Part shown: in pieces, positions 1 to 9,670 of the stretch
Layout of the letters: the number at the start of each line of letters is the position of its first letter
How positions within the stretch are numbered: position 1 is the stretch's first letter
Assembly (NCBI GenBank): GCA_030246985.1
Contig: CP107246.1
Coordinates: 2,544,282-2,608,281 of the forward strand
Direction of reading: 5' to 3'
Length of the DNA: 64,000 bases
Origin: Candidatus Nitricoxidivorans perseverans
Lineage (GTDB): Bacteria > Pseudomonadota > Gammaproteobacteria > Burkholderiales > Rhodocyclaceae
Translations under genes and position numbers: made by a program
The notes under the pieces: model-generated
Database searches by the model: none
Told to the model about the DNA's origin: nothing
The model's input: the letters and a program-made list of their open reading frames with translations, nothing else

Positions 1-372
1 CTTGGGGCAGGACTTCACGCAGCCGTGGCAGTGCCGGCAGCGCGAGGCCTCGGGAAAGATTTCGTGGAAGCGCGACTGCATTTCCCAGCTGTCGGTCAGC
101 TCCTCGATCTTGTAGTGATGCCGCGGCGCCTCCTGGGGCGGCAGGAACACGGCCTCCAGCCCCGCCTCGACGAAGGTCTGGCAGGCCAGCGCGACCGTGA
201 CGTCCTTCCCGCGACGAAGCATGACGCGGCAGGAGCCGCAGACGCCTTCCAGGCAGCCGACGCCGGAGACGCGCGGCACGCCGCCGTGCCACGCCGCCTC
301 GACCAGCGTCATGTCCGGGCGGGCCTCGATGGCCATGCCGTTGATCGTCAATGGGATGATGGTCTTGTCCAC
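1..372 (-). CDS. KorC-like iron-sulfur oxidoreductase subunit (partial, N-terminus only)
   Basis: The first 124 codons of a gene that runs off the left edge. The start is a GTG five bases after the korB stop, so it is translationally close to korB. The N-terminus carries a plant/SdhB-type [2Fe-2S] domain with spacing C-x4-C-x2-C-x14-C (GCLEGVCGSC and later ACQ), followed near residues 112-123 by a CRHCHGCVKSCP [4Fe-4S] motif. In Azoarcus and Thauera, 2-oxoglutarate oxidoreductase has a third subunit, KorC, that passes electrons from KorAB to NADP or ferredoxin. The position and iron-sulfur domains agree with that role, but the FAD/NAD part lies outside the window, so the name is an inference. 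It could instead be a different ferredoxin-fused oxidoreductase. Confidence 0.75.
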   Translation of the reverse strand, partial: MDKTIIPLTINGMAIEARPDMTLVEAAWHGGVPRVSGVGCLEGVCGSCRVMLRRGKDVTVALACQTFVEAGLEAVFLPPQEAPRHHYKIEELTDSWEMQSRFHEIFPEASRCRHCHGCVKSCPK

Positions 373-376
373 CGCG

Positions 377-1255
377 TCAGGGTCTCGACAGGTCGATGAT
401 CTTGCGCAGATCATAGTCCTTGTGGCCGCCCACGTTCTCGACGAGTTGCGCCATGCGCTCGTCCAGCGTGGGCCGATCGACCCGGTACAGCAGCCCCGTG
501 GGCGTGCGCCCGGCCGCGCGCGCGGCGTTGACCACGTGCATGGCGGCGTCGAGGTCGGTCACGTCGTGGTCGGCGGCGATTTCCTCGCAGATGCCCTTGA
601 AGTGCTTCGCGTCGTCGAGCTCGTTGAAGGTCGGGCACTGGGACAGCACGTTGATGAATGCGAAGCCCTTGTGCTCCATGCCTTCCCGGATGAGCCGGGT
701 GACGAGCTTGACGTTGCCGGCGAAGGCCTGGGCGACGTAGCTCGCGCCGAAAGTCAGCATGTACAGCACGGGGTCGAGCGGGGGCTCCACGCCGCCGTAG
801 GGCGTGGTGGAGGCCTTCATCTCGGGGCGGGAGGTGGGCGACACCTGGCCCTTGGTCAGGCCGTAGATATGGTTGTCCATCAGCACGTAGGTCATGTTGA
901 CGTTCTTGCGCGCCAGGTGCGGCATGTGGCCGCCGCCGATGGAGAAGCCGTCGCCGTCGCCGCCCGTGACCACCACGGAAAGGTCGGGCCGGGCGAGCTG
1001 AACGCCCGTGGCCACCGGGCCGGCGCGTCCGTGCAGCGTGTGCATCTTGTAGGACTTCACGAAGTAGGGCAGGCGCGAGGAGCAGCCGATGCCGGAGACG
1101 TTGACCAGATAGTCCGGATCGACGCCGGCTTCCGACAGCGCGCGCAGGAGCCCCGTCAGGATGCCGTGGTGGCCGCAGCCGGGACACCAGAACGAGTTGT
1201 CGTTGTCCTTGTAGTCCTTCGACGGAAGGGAAACCTTGTGGAGGCAGGCATTCAT
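377..1255 (-). CDS. korB: 2-oxoglutarate (2-oxoacid):ferredoxin oxidoreductase, beta subunit
   Basis: Thiamine diphosphate-binding beta subunit, 292 residues, of a 2-oxoacid:acceptor oxidoreductase that oxidatively decarboxylates 2-oxoglutarate to succinyl-CoA and delivers low-potential electrons. Visible are WCPGCGH at 23-29 (Cys24 and Cys27 as [4Fe-4S] ligands, with Cys58 and a later Cys likely completing the set), the TPP/Mg motif GDGDGFSIGGGH at 99-110, and DNHIYGLTKGQ near 127-137. Its ATG overlaps the korA stop in ATGA, so the two are translationally coupled. In aromatic-degrading Rhodocyclales this enzyme supplies reduced ferredoxin for benzoyl-CoA reduction; no such reductase genes lie in this window. 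The family assignment is firm. Substrate specificity is taken from the family and operon form. Confidence 0.92.
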   Translation of the reverse strand: MNACLHKVSLPSKDYKDNDNSFWCPGCGHHGILTGLLRALSEAGVDPDYLVNVSGIGCSSRLPYFVKSYKMHTLHGRAGPVATGVQLARPDLSVVVTGGDGDGFSIGGGHMPHLARKNVNMTYVLMDNHIYGLTKGQVSPTSRPEMKASTTPYGGVEPPLDPVLYMLTFGASYVAQAFAGNVKLVTRLIREGMEHKGFAFINVLSQCPTFNELDDAKHFKGICEEIAADHDVTDLDAAMHVVNAARAAGRTPTGLLYRVDRPTLDERMAQLVENVGGHKDYDLRKIIDLSRP

Positions 1256-2967
1256 TTCAGCATCTCCCGGACGCGGTTGACGATCATCTCCGGCGTGAAG
1301 GTCAGCCCGCCGCAGATCGTGTAGGACTCGGGGCGCAGGCTCGTCTCGGCGCGGATGAAGTGGGCGAGCTGGCCCTGGAAGTTGACCTCGGGCAGCAGCA
1401 ACCGCTTGCAGGTGGCGCCAAATGCCTCGAATTGTTCCACGGGCAGCGGATGCAGCAGCTTGGGATAGAAGCCATTGACCCTGACGCCCTCCGCGCGCAG
1501 GCGTTCCAGCGCCTCGCGCACGACGCCGATGGTGCTGCCCCAGGCGATGACGCCGACGTCAGCCTCGCCCGTCCCATCCACTTCCGCCGGCGGGAAATCG
1601 GCGACCACGGTCTTGAGCTTGCCGAACCGCTTGGACTGCATGGCCTCGTGGTTGGCGGCCGTGTAGTTCGGCTGGCCGGCCTCGTCGTGCTCCAGGCCCG
1701 TGGCGATGTGCGTGGCGCCGTGGGTGCCCGGATCGGCCATCGGCGAGATGCCGTCCTCGGTCAGCGCGTAGCGGCGGAATGAGCCTTCGCCGTTCCAGCG
1801 GCGGCGTTCGATGCGGATGAAGCTGTCCGGATCGGGGGTGGGCACGGTCTGGGTCGAGAAGGCCAGCGAGCCGTCGGAGAGCAGGATCACCGGGCACTGG
1901 TATTTCTCCGCGAGGTTGAATGCCCGCACGGTGAGCGCGATGCAGTCCTCGACGTTCTCCACCGAGAGCACGATGCGGCCGGCATCGCCGTGGGAGCCGT
2001 GGATCGCCATGAACAGGTCCGACTGCTCGTGCTTGGTCGGCAGGCCCGTGGAAGGTCCGCCGCGCTGCACGTCGACCACCACGCAGGGCGTCTCGCTCAT
2101 GAAGGCCATGCCCAGCATCTCGCTCATCAGCGCCAGGCCGGGGCCGGAAGTCGCCGTCATGGCCTTTTTACCGGCATAGGCGGCGCCGACCACCTGCGAG
2201 ATGGAGGCGATCTCGTCCTCGGCCTGGACCAGCGTGCCGCCGCGCTTGGGCAGGTGGCGCGAAACATAGTTGGCGATCTCGGTGGCCGGCGTGATGGGGT
2301 AGGCGGAAAAGAAGTCCAGCCCCGCGATCAGCGCGCCCAGGCCGATGGCGCCGTTGCCCGACATGATGATCCGGTCGCCCGGCGCGTCGGCCGCCTCGAC
2401 GGCATAGGGGTCGGCCTTGGGCAGCGCCGCAGCCAGCTCGCGGCCGCGCTCGAATGCGGCCAGGTTGCCGGCGACGACGGCCTCGCCCTTGCGCTTGAAC
2501 TTGGCGGCGATCACTTCACGGATGGACTGCGCCGGAATGCTGAACAGCGTGGAGAGTGCGCCCAGTGCCACCATGTTCTTGGCGCGCGGGTTGTGCATCT
2601 CCTTCGCGGTCGCGGTCATGGGGATCGGGTAGGCGGTCACGCCTTCCGGAATTTCCGGAGTGAAGTCGCCGGGGCTGTCGTAGACCAGCACCGTGCCCGG
2701 TTTCAGGTGTGCGCGGTTGAGCTCGAAGGCCTCGCCGTTGAAGACGCACAGGACGTCGAAGGTGTCGCCCTGGTTGTGGACCTTCGAGCGGCTGGCGCGC
2801 ACCTGGTACATCGCGTAGCCGCCCTTGATCTCCGCCGGGAAGGTCTTGAAGGTATAGACATCGAGGCCGGCGCGGGCGCAGGCCTGGGTGACCATGTCGC
2901 CGGTGGAGATGATGCCTTCTCCGCCTTCGCCGGCAATGCGAACGATCAAGTCTTTCTTCTGAGTCAT
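1252..2967 (-). CDS. korA: 2-oxoglutarate (2-oxoacid):ferredoxin oxidoreductase, fused gamma-alpha subunit
   Basis: A 571-residue fusion of the gamma and alpha domains of 2-oxoacid:acceptor oxidoreductases. The gamma domain occupies roughly residues 1-185 with GEGGEGIISTGDMV near the start. The alpha domain begins near residue 203 with GNGAIGLGALIAGLDFF followed by AYPITPATEI, the substrate/TPP-proximal motif of the family, and ends with a C-terminal transketolase-like domain. It pairs with KorB immediately downstream (4-base overlap). It is the first gene of a minus-strand unit korA-korB-korC, transcribed from the AT-rich region before ribF. This gamma-alpha fusion plus separate beta is the layout of the Azoarcus/Thauera Kor enzymes. 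No ferredoxin domain is fused here, so external ferredoxin or the third subunit must take the electrons. Confidence 0.92.
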   Translation of the reverse strand: MTQKKDLIVRIAGEGGEGIISTGDMVTQACARAGLDVYTFKTFPAEIKGGYAMYQVRASRSKVHNQGDTFDVLCVFNGEAFELNRAHLKPGTVLVYDSPGDFTPEIPEGVTAYPIPMTATAKEMHNPRAKNMVALGALSTLFSIPAQSIREVIAAKFKRKGEAVVAGNLAAFERGRELAAALPKADPYAVEAADAPGDRIIMSGNGAIGLGALIAGLDFFSAYPITPATEIANYVSRHLPKRGGTLVQAEDEIASISQVVGAAYAGKKAMTATSGPGLALMSEMLGMAFMSETPCVVVDVQRGGPSTGLPTKHEQSDLFMAIHGSHGDAGRIVLSVENVEDCIALTVRAFNLAEKYQCPVILLSDGSLAFSTQTVPTPDPDSFIRIERRRWNGEGSFRRYALTEDGISPMADPGTHGATHIATGLEHDEAGQPNYTAANHEAMQSKRFGKLKTVVADFPPAEVDGTGEADVGVIAWGSTIGVVREALERLRAEGVRVNGFYPKLLHPLPVEQFEAFGATCKRLLLPEVNFQGQLAHFIRAETSLRPESYTICGGLTFTPEMIVNRVREMLK

Positions 2968-3112
2968 AAGTTGGGCCTGATGGGTAGGATAAAGGATTAT
3001 TTATATAATAAAGTCAATCAGTTACGTCATTATACGTAATTCCGGGACTTGTGCAATGGGCGGTGTCGGACGGGTTGTATAATTCGTCCCCCTTCCCGGA
3101 AAACAAGAGGCA
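2968..3112. promoter_or_regulatory. Divergent promoter region between korA and ribF, with inverted repeat
   Basis: This 145-base spacer is far more AT-rich than its surroundings. On the minus strand a TTGACT (3012-3017) precedes an A/T-rich run that can serve as a sigma-70 -10 for korA. An inverted repeat TTACG-N8-CGTAA lies at 3022-3039 and could be an operator, for example for an aromatic-catabolism repressor. On the plus strand TATAAT at 3078-3083 is a good -10 for ribF. Which protein binds the repeat cannot be told from sequence. Confidence 0.5.
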
Positions 3113-4042
3113 ATGCGGGTTTTACGCACCATTCCCGAACACGCGGCGACGCCCACGGTGCTGGCCATCGGCAACTTCGATGGCGTGCATCTGGGCCATC
3201 GCGCCCTGCTGGCGCGGCTTGTCACCAAAGCCTGCGACCTGGGCCTGCCGCCCTCGGTGATGACCTTCGAGCCCCATCCGCGCGAGCTGTTCTCGCCGGA
3301 ACAGGCGCCAGCGCGCCTGACCAGTCTGCGCGAGAAGCTGGAGCTGCTCGAGGCGCACGGCGTCGAGCGCACCTACGTCCTCCACTTCAGCCGCAAGCTC
3401 GCGGCGCTGACGGCGGAAGAGTTCATCGAGCGCATCCTCGTCCGGGGGCTGGCGGTGCGGCATCTCATCATCGGCGACGACTTCCGCTTCGGGCGGGGCC
3501 GCGCCGGCGACTTCGACATGCTCAAGGAGGCGGGCGCCGCGCACGGTTTCGGCGTCGAGGCCATGCACACCGTGGATATCGGGGGCGAGCGGGTTTCAAG
3601 CTCCGCCGTGCGCGAGGCGCTGGCCGCCGGCGATCTGGAGCACGCGGCGCGGCTGCTGGGCCGCCCCTACAACATCGCCGGCCGCGTCGTGCATGGAAAC
3701 CGGCTCGGCCACCAGCTCGGCTTCCCCACCGCCAACATCCAGCTCAAGCGCAAGCGCGTGGCCCTGGCCGGCATCTTCGCCGTCACCGTTTCCGGGCTGG
3801 ACAAGCGGCACCTGCCCGGCGCCGCCAGCCTCGGCGTGCGGCCGACGCTGGGGCAGGGACTCAAGCCGGTGCTCGAAGTGCATCTGTTCGACTTCGACCG
3901 CGAGATCTACGGCGAGCACCTGACCGTGCATTTCCTTCACAAACTGCGCGACGAAATGAAGTTCGACGGGCTCGACGCCCTCAAGGCCCAGATCGCCCGC
4001 GACGTTGAAACGACGAAAGCATATTTCGATGGCCGACTATAA
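3113..4042 (+). CDS. ribF: Bifunctional riboflavin kinase / FMN adenylyltransferase
   Basis: Converts riboflavin to FMN and then FAD. The 309-residue length is normal for RibF. The N-terminal nucleotidyltransferase domain shows [13 protein letters not shown] near residues 20-32 and TFEPHP. The C-terminal flavokinase domain shows [20 protein letters not shown] near 187-206. It overlaps the start of ileS, and the order ribF-ileS-lspA-ispH is the standard proteobacterial arrangement. Transcription probably starts from the TATAAT at 3078-3083. The ATG at 3113 fits the family N-terminus. Confidence 0.95.
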   Translation: MRVLRTIPEHAATPTVLAIGNFDGVHLGHRALLARLVTKACDLGLPPSVMTFEPHPRELFSPEQAPARLTSLREKLELLEAHGVERTYVLHFSRKLAALTAEEFIERILVRGLAVRHLIIGDDFRFGRGRAGDFDMLKEAGAAHGFGVEAMHTVDIGGERVSSSAVREALAAGDLEHAARLLGRPYNIAGRVVHGNRLGHQLGFPTANIQLKRKRVALAGIFAVTVSGLDKRHLPGAASLGVRPTLGQGLKPVLEVHLFDFDREIYGEHLTVHFLHKLRDEMKFDGLDALKAQIARDVETTKAYFDGRL

Positions 4043-6797
4043 GCACACGCTCAACATGCCCGACACGCCCTTTCCGATGCGGGGCGACCTCGCGAAGCGG
4101 GAACCGGGCTGGGTGAGGCAATGGCAGGAGAAGGCGCTCTACCGGAAGATCCGCGAGGCCTCGAAGGGCCGGCCCCGCTTCGTGCTGCACGACGGCCCGC
4201 CCTACGCCAACGGCGATATCCACATCGGCCACGCGGTGAACAAGATCCTCAAGGACATCATCGTCCGCGCGAAGACCCTGTCCGGCTTCGACGCGCCCTA
4301 CGTGCCCGGCTGGGACTGCCACGGCCTGCCCATCGAGCACCAGATCGAGAAGAAGCACGGCAAGGGCATCCCGGCGGACAAGGTGCGCGAACACTGCCGC
4401 ACCTACGCCGCCGAGCAGGTGGAGCGGCAGAAGAAGGACTTCATCCGCCTGGGCGTGCTGGGCGAGTGGGGCAATCCCTACCTCACGATGAACCACCGGG
4501 TCGAGGCCGACGAGATCCGCGCACTTGGGAAACTGCTGGAGGCGGGGCATCTCTATCGCGGCTTGAAGCCGGTTAACTGGTGCCTGGACTGCGGCTCGGC
4601 GCTGGCCGAGGCCGAGGTGGAATACGAGGACAAGACCTCGGACGCCATCGACGCCGCCTTCCCGGTGGCCGATCTTTCGCGCCTGCGCGAAATCTTCGGC
4701 GTGGGTATCAAGCATCCCGCGTTCGCCGTGATCTGGACGACCACGCCCTGGACGCTGCCCGCCAACCAGGCCGTCTGCGCGCATCCGGAATTCATCTACG
4801 ACCTCATCGAAACCGAAAAGGGCCTGCTGATCCTCGCCCGCGATCTTGCGGCCGCCTGCCTCGAACGATTCGGGCTGGCGGGCAAGGCCATCGCCCACGC
4901 GACCGGCGCGCAGATGGAGGGTCTCGCGCTCAACCATCCGTTCAACGACCGCGCGGTGCCGCTGATCGTAGGCTCGCACGTGACGCTGGAGGCGGGTACG
5001 GGGCTGGTGCATACGGCCCCGGCGCACGGTGTCGACGACTATTACGTCGGCGGCCGCTACGGCCTGCCCATCGACAACCCGGTCGGCGACGACGGGAAAT
5101 TCATCGCATCGACCCCGCTGTTCGCGGGCCTTTCCGTCTGGCAGGCGAACCCGAAAGTCATCGAGACGCTTGAGGCAAAAGGCCTGCTGCTCCGGCACGA
5201 CAAGCTCCGCCACAGCTACCCGCACTGCTGGCGGCACAAGACGCCGATCATCTTCCGCGCCACGACGCAGTGGTTCGTGCGCATGGATTCCGATTCGAAA
5301 GTCAGTCTCCGCGACACGGCGCTCCGGGCCATCGAGGAGACCCAGTTCTTCCCGGCCTGGGGCAAGGCGCGGCTCAATGCCATGATCGCCAACCGCCCCG
5401 ACTGGTGCGTTTCGCGCCAGCGCAACTGGGGCGTGCCGATCCCGTTCTTCCTGCACAGGGAAACCGGTGAGCCGCATCCGCGCACGCCTGAACTCATCGA
5501 AGAAGTCGCCAAGCGCGTGGAAGCCGGCGGCATTGAGGCGTGGTTCGCGCTCGATGCAAAGGAGTTGCTTGGCGACGATGCCGCGCATTACGCCAAGATG
5601 AGCGACACGCTCGACGTATGGTTCGATTCCGGCACCACCCACTTCTCCGTGATGCGCGGCTCCCACGCGGCCGACTGCGGCTTTCCGGCGGATCTTTATC
5701 TCGAAGGTTCCGACCAGCACCGCGGCTGGTTCCACTCCTCCTTGCTCACCGGCTGCGCGATGGACGGCCGCGCGCCCTACAAGGCGCTCCTGACGCACGG
5801 CTTCGTCGTCGACGGCAAGGGCATGAAGATGTCCAAGTCCAAGGGCAACGTGGTCGCGCCGCAGGAGGTGTCGGACAAGCTGGGCGCCGAGATCCTGCGC
5901 CTGTGGGTCGCGGCCACCGACTATTCCGGCGAGCTGTCCATCTCGAAGGAGATCCTCGACCGCGTGGTCGAGACCTATCGCCGGCTGAGAAACACGCTGC
6001 GCTTCCTGTTGGCCAACACGGCGGACTTCGACGCCGCGACGCAGATGCTGCCCGTGGATCAATGGCTGGAGATCGACCGCGCCGCGCTCGCGATGACGCG
6101 CCGGCTCCAGGCGCAGTGCGCGGCGGATTACGACCGATACGAATTCCACAAGGTGGTGCAGGCGCTCCAGAACTTCTGCGCCGAGGACCTGGGGGCGTTC
6201 TACCTCGACATCCTCAAGGATCGGCTATACACGACCGCCGCCGACGGCCGTCCGCGCCGCGCGGCGCAGAGTGCGCTCTGGCACATCCTCCAGGCGGTCG
6301 TGCGACTGATGGCGCCCGCGCTGTCCTTCACCGCCGAGGAAATCTGGGCGCTCGCCGGAAACTCGGAGAGCGTGATGCTGTCGACTTGGCATGAACTGCC
6401 GGCCGCGGAAGGTGAAACCGAACTCATCGACCGCTGGCGGCGCATCCGCGAGGTGCGCGCCGAGGCCGCCAGGGTGCTCGAAGACCTGCGCACCATCGGC
6501 AAGATCGGTTCCTCTTTGCAAGCCGAGGTCGAGATTCGCGCCAGCGGCGCGAAGCACGAGTTGCTGGCGTCGCTGGAAGACGACCTGCGCTTCGTGCTGA
6601 TCTGCTCGAAGACCACGCTGGTCAAGGCGTCCGATCCGGGCGCGGAGGCCATCATCGCCACCCCCAGCCCGCATGGGAAATGCGCCCGGTGCTGGCACTG
6701 GCGGGAGGATGTGGGGAGTCACGCGGATCATCCGGAACTGTGCGGGCGCTGCCATTCAAACCTGTTCGGTTCCGGCGAGCCCCGTGAGTTCGCCTAG
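4029..6797 (+). CDS. ileS: Isoleucyl-tRNA synthetase
   Basis: Charges tRNA-Ile. The protein has 922 residues when started at the ATG at 4029, giving [20 protein letters not shown], which matches the family N-terminus. An upstream in-frame ATG at 4005 lies deep inside ribF and is unlikely. Class I signatures are HIGH at 65-68 and KMSKS near 600-604. The C-terminal zinc finger has CARC (about 885) and CGRC (about 905). It overlaps the end of ribF by 14 bases and the start of lspA by 14 bases, a tight operon. Confidence 0.97.
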   Translation: MADYKHTLNMPDTPFPMRGDLAKREPGWVRQWQEKALYRKIREASKGRPRFVLHDGPPYANGDIHIGHAVNKILKDIIVRAKTLSGFDAPYVPGWDCHGLPIEHQIEKKHGKGIPADKVREHCRTYAAEQVERQKKDFIRLGVLGEWGNPYLTMNHRVEADEIRALGKLLEAGHLYRGLKPVNWCLDCGSALAEAEVEYEDKTSDAIDAAFPVADLSRLREIFGVGIKHPAFAVIWTTTPWTLPANQAVCAHPEFIYDLIETEKGLLILARDLAAACLERFGLAGKAIAHATGAQMEGLALNHPFNDRAVPLIVGSHVTLEAGTGLVHTAPAHGVDDYYVGGRYGLPIDNPVGDDGKFIASTPLFAGLSVWQANPKVIETLEAKGLLLRHDKLRHSYPHCWRHKTPIIFRATTQWFVRMDSDSKVSLRDTALRAIEETQFFPAWGKARLNAMIANRPDWCVSRQRNWGVPIPFFLHRETGEPHPRTPELIEEVAKRVEAGGIEAWFALDAKELLGDDAAHYAKMSDTLDVWFDSGTTHFSVMRGSHAADCGFPADLYLEGSDQHRGWFHSSLLTGCAMDGRAPYKALLTHGFVVDGKGMKMSKSKGNVVAPQEVSDKLGAEILRLWVAATDYSGELSISKEILDRVVETYRRLRNTLRFLLANTADFDAATQMLPVDQWLEIDRAALAMTRRLQAQCAADYDRYEFHKVVQALQNFCAEDLGAFYLDILKDRLYTTAADGRPRRAAQSALWHILQAVVRLMAPALSFTAEEIWALAGNSESVMLSTWHELPAAEGETELIDRWRRIREVRAEAARVLEDLRTIGKIGSSLQAEVEIRASGAKHELLASLEDDLRFVLICSKTTLVKASDPGAEAIIATPSPHGKCARCWHWREDVGSHADHPELCGRCHSNLFGSGEPREFA

Positions 6798-7257
6798 CCT
6801 CGCGCGCTGGCTCGCGCTCGCCGGCTTGGTGATTGTGCTCGACCAGGCCACCAAGGCCTGGGTCATGGCTGTCTTCCAGGCGGGCGAAACGCTGTTCGTG
6901 ACCTCGTTCTTCAACCTGGTACTCGTTTTCAACCGTGGCGCGGCCTTCAGCTTCCTGGCCGGGGCCGGCGGCTGGCAGAAGTGGTTCTTCGTCGTACTGG
7001 CATTGGCGATCTCGGCGTGGCTCGCCGTCCTGCTGCGCCGGCACGCGGGCGAGCGGCTGCTGTCGTTGTCGCTGTCGCTGATCCTGGGCGGTGCGCTGGG
7101 CAACGTCGTCGACCGCCTGCGCTTCGGCGCGGTGGCGGACTTCCTCGATTTTCACGCGGCCGGCTGGCACTGGCCGGCCTTCAACGTCGCCGACTCGGCC
7201 ATCACCGTCGGCGTGGCGCTCATGCTGTGGCATTCATTCCGGGAAGGTGCCCGCTGA
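6784..7257 (+). CDS. lspA: Signal peptidase II (prolipoprotein signal peptidase)
   Basis: Inner-membrane aspartyl protease that removes signal peptides from lipidated prolipoproteins. It has 157 residues when started at the GTG at 6784, which overlaps ileS. The much longer open frame upstream is read-through of the ileS region. Four membrane segments are apparent. Family motifs are [25 protein letters not shown] and FNVADSAI, with the catalytic Asp pair in the last two. It shares one base with the ispH start (TGATG). Confidence 0.95.
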   Translation: MSSPSLARWLALAGLVIVLDQATKAWVMAVFQAGETLFVTSFFNLVLVFNRGAAFSFLAGAGGWQKWFFVVLALAISAWLAVLLRRHAGERLLSLSLSLILGGALGNVVDRLRFGAVADFLDFHAAGWHWPAFNVADSAITVGVALMLWHSFREGAR

Positions 7258-8174
7258 TGGAAATTCTGCTGGCCACTCCCCGCGGCTTCTGCGCCGGCGT
7301 CGAGCGGGCCATCGCCATCGTCGAACGCGTGCTGGAAAAATACGGCGCGCCGATCCACGTGCGCCACGAGGTCGTGCACAACCGCTACGTGGTGGAAGAC
7401 CTGCGACGCAAGGGGGCGGTCTTCGTCGATGAACTGGACGAGGTGCCCGACGGCGCCACCGTCATTTTCAGCGCCCATGGCGTTCCGAAAGCCGTGCGCG
7501 AGGAAGCGGCCGGACGCGGGTTGCGCGTGTTCGACGCCACCTGCCCCCTGGTGACCAAGGTGCATATGGAAGTGGACCGACAGCGGCTGCGCGGCCGCGA
7601 GGTGGTGATGATCGGCCACCGCGGCCATCCGGAGGTGGAAGGCACGATGGGGCAAGCCGCGGGCGGCATGCATCTGGTGGAAACGGCGGAAGACGTCGGG
7701 CATCTGTCGGTGCGCGATCCCGCGAAACTGGCCTATGTCACCCAGACGACGCTCTCCGTGGATGACGCCGCCGCCGTGGTCGCGGCGCTCAAGAAACGCT
7801 TCCCGGACATCGAGGGGCCGAAGCGGGACGACATCTGCTACGCGACGCAAAGCCGCCAGGACGCCGTGCGCCGGCTTGCGGAACGCTGCGACCTGATTCT
7901 CGTCGTCGGCTCGAAGACCAGCTCGAACTCGAACCGGCTCCGGGAGGTGGCCGCCGCGCGCGGCGTACCGGCCCACCTGATCGACGGGCCGGAGGACATC
8001 CGGCCCGAATGGCTCGCCGGCCGCGCGCTCGTCGGCGTCACAGCCGGCGCCTCGGCGCCGGAAATCCTGGTCGAACGGGTGATCGATCACCTGGTTTCGG
8101 CGGGAGCGACGGCCGTCCACCGGATGGAAGGCGCCGACGAGAACATCGTCTTCGCCCTGCCGCGGTTGGAGTGA
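7257..8174 (+). CDS. ispH: 4-hydroxy-3-methylbut-2-enyl diphosphate reductase
   Basis: Last step of the MEP isoprenoid pathway, making IPP and DMAPP with a [4Fe-4S] cluster. It has 305 residues from the ATG at 7257, which overlaps the lspA stop. Cluster cysteines are seen in [10 protein letters not shown] (Cys12), DATCPLV and DDICYATQ. The substrate-binding SSNSNRL and the C-terminal [11 protein letters not shown] are present. It closes the ribF-ileS-lspA-ispH operon. The 123 bases to pilE contain no clear terminator. Confidence 0.96.
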   Translation: MEILLATPRGFCAGVERAIAIVERVLEKYGAPIHVRHEVVHNRYVVEDLRRKGAVFVDELDEVPDGATVIFSAHGVPKAVREEAAGRGLRVFDATCPLVTKVHMEVDRQRLRGREVVMIGHRGHPEVEGTMGQAAGGMHLVETAEDVGHLSVRDPAKLAYVTQTTLSVDDAAAVVAALKKRFPDIEGPKRDDICYATQSRQDAVRRLAERCDLILVVGSKTSSNSNRLREVAAARGVPAHLIDGPEDIRPEWLAGRALVGVTAGASAPEILVERVIDHLVSAGATAVHRMEGADENIVFALPRLE

Positions 8175-8297
8175 AGCCGGGCGGGACGAATGCCGCCGTA
8201 TGCCATTCGTCCGCTGAAACCCGCCGGCAGTCGGCAATCGGTGGCAAGCTGGCGTCCCCACCCCTACCATTCGTCACAAAGGAAAGGAGTCGATTCC

Positions 8298-8738
8298 ATG
8301 AAGAACACGTCCGCCCCTGAGGGGCATTCCGATCAGAGCGGATTCACCCTGATCGAGTTGATGATCGTCATCGCCATCGCTGCCATTCTGGCCGCCGTCG
8401 CCCTTCCAAGCTACCAGGACTATCTCACCCGGAGCAAGATCGCGGACGCCACGTCGAGCCTGGCGGCCAAGCGGGTGAGGCTGGAGCAGTTTTATGACAA
8501 CAACCGCACCTATGCGGGCGCTCCGGACTGCGCCGTGGACTCGTCGAGCAAGTATTTCAACGTCTCCTGTTCCGATTCCGATGCCAACACCTACGCGCTT
8601 CAGGCGGTCGGCAAGGATTCCATGGCCGGCTTCACCTTCACCATCAACCAGGCCAACGCCAAGGCGACCACGGCGGTTCCGGCCGACTGGACCGCCAACG
8701 CCACCTGCTGGATACTCAGGAAGGGAGGCACGTGCTGA
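8298..8738 (+). CDS. pilE: Type IV minor pilin, PilE family
   Basis: A prepilin of 146 residues with leader ending at Gly15 and mature N-terminus FTLIELMIVIAIAAILAAVA (Glu5 present), the class III signal processed by PilD. The C-terminal half has four cysteines, as in PilE minor pilins that prime the pilus tip complex. An AAAGGAG ribosome site (8283-8289) supports the ATG at 8298. It is the first gene of a pilE-fimT-pilV-pilW-pilX-pilY1 unit. In Pseudomonas pilE lies at the other end of the set, so the order differs here. Confidence 0.88.
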   Translation: MKNTSAPEGHSDQSGFTLIELMIVIAIAAILAAVALPSYQDYLTRSKIADATSSLAAKRVRLEQFYDNNRTYAGAPDCAVDSSSKYFNVSCSDSDANTYALQAVGKDSMAGFTFTINQANAKATTAVPADWTANATCWILRKGGTC

Positions 8739-9292
8739 TGGACGTCAGGCTGCCCCGGCATGGACGGGGCGCCACCCTCATCGAGATCGCGATCGCGATT
8801 GCGATCGTCGCTCTCATGATCATGCTCGGCTTGCCCAGTTTTCGGGAATGGATACAGAACAGCCAGATCCGCACGGCGGCCGAGTCGGTTTCCAGCGGCT
8901 TGCAAACGGCGCGAAACGAGGCCGTGCGCAGAAACGCCAATGTCCAGTTCACACTCACCGCTCCGGGCGCCGTCGGAGGCACGGGATGGCAGATCGCGCT
9001 CGTCAACACCGGCGAGGTTCTGCAATCCGCTCCGGGCGGCGAGGGGTCCGGCAACGTGACCATCGCGCCGACTCCCGTCGATGCCGTCGCCATCACCTTC
9101 AACGGCTACGGCCGGACGCCCGCCAACGGACTGAACACCGACGGCTCGTCGCTGCTCACGCAACTGGACTTCGATTCCACCGCCATCGATGCGGCCGACA
9201 CGCGGGAGCTTCGGATCGTCGTCACCACCGGCGGACAGATCCGGATGTGCGACCCCGCCGTCACCAGCGACGGAGACACGCGAAAATGCTGA
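8738..9292 (+). CDS. fimT: Minor pseudopilin, FimT/GspH family
   Basis: A protein of 184 residues with prepilin peptidase site GRG|ATLIEIAIAIAIVALMI and a downstream GspH-type beta domain (VQFTLTAPGAV, GTGWQIALVN). The ATG at 8738 overlaps the pilE stop and has GGGAGG about 9 bases upstream. A GTG six bases earlier is also possible. The residue after the cleavage glycine is Ala rather than the usual Phe/Met, while Glu5 is kept. FimT-type pilins take part in the pilus initiation complex, and some bind DNA during natural transformation. Confidence 0.85.
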   Translation: MDVRLPRHGRGATLIEIAIAIAIVALMIMLGLPSFREWIQNSQIRTAAESVSSGLQTARNEAVRRNANVQFTLTAPGAVGGTGWQIALVNTGEVLQSAPGGEGSGNVTIAPTPVDAVAITFNGYGRTPANGLNTDGSSLLTQLDFDSTAIDAADTRELRIVVTTGGQIRMCDPAVTSDGDTRKC

Positions 9293-9660
9293 GAGAGCCC
9301 GCTCACAATCGGCAGGGCGGCGCGATGCTGCTCGAGGGGCTGATCTCCATCCTCATCTTCGCCATGGGCATCCTGGCCATCGTCGGCCTGCACGCATCCT
9401 CCACCAAGGCGACGACCCAGGCCAAGAGCCGCGTCGACGCGAGCCTCGTCGCCAGCCAGCGGATCGGCCAGATGTGGGTCGACCAGGGCAATCTCGGCGG
9501 CTACGCGGAAACCGACACGACCGTCGCAGGCCTGCCGAACGGCACGCGCACCACGGCCATTCTTGGAACCCAGGCGACCGTCACGGTCAGCTGGCAGATG
9601 CCTGGCGACGACACGGTGCATTCGTACCAGACGATCGCCCAGATCAACACCAATCCATGA
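9286..9660 (+). CDS. pilV: Type IV pilus minor pilin PilV
   Basis: A short pilin of 124 residues. The leader ends in RQGG, followed by AMLLEGLISILIFAMGILA, the typical PilV form of the pilin helix with Glu5. The ATG at 9286 overlaps the end of fimT by 7 bases. The remainder is a small beta-rich domain. PilV is part of the tip priming complex with PilW, PilX, FimT/FimU and PilY1. Confidence 0.87.
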   Translation: MLREPAHNRQGGAMLLEGLISILIFAMGILAIVGLHASSTKATTQAKSRVDASLVASQRIGQMWVDQGNLGGYAETDTTVAGLPNGTRTTAILGTQATVTVSWQMPGDDTVHSYQTIAQINTNP

Positions 9661-9670
9661 GAGGCGCGCG

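Noticed and set aside
3981..6149. 722-codon open frame on the minus strand, antisense to ileS
   Set aside because: Ala/Arg/Gly/His-rich translation without motifs; a shadow produced by GC-rich codon bias in ileS.
8175..8297. Sigma-54 promoter before pilE (TGGCAAGCTGG)
   Set aside because: The -12 TTGC element is missing at the right spacing.
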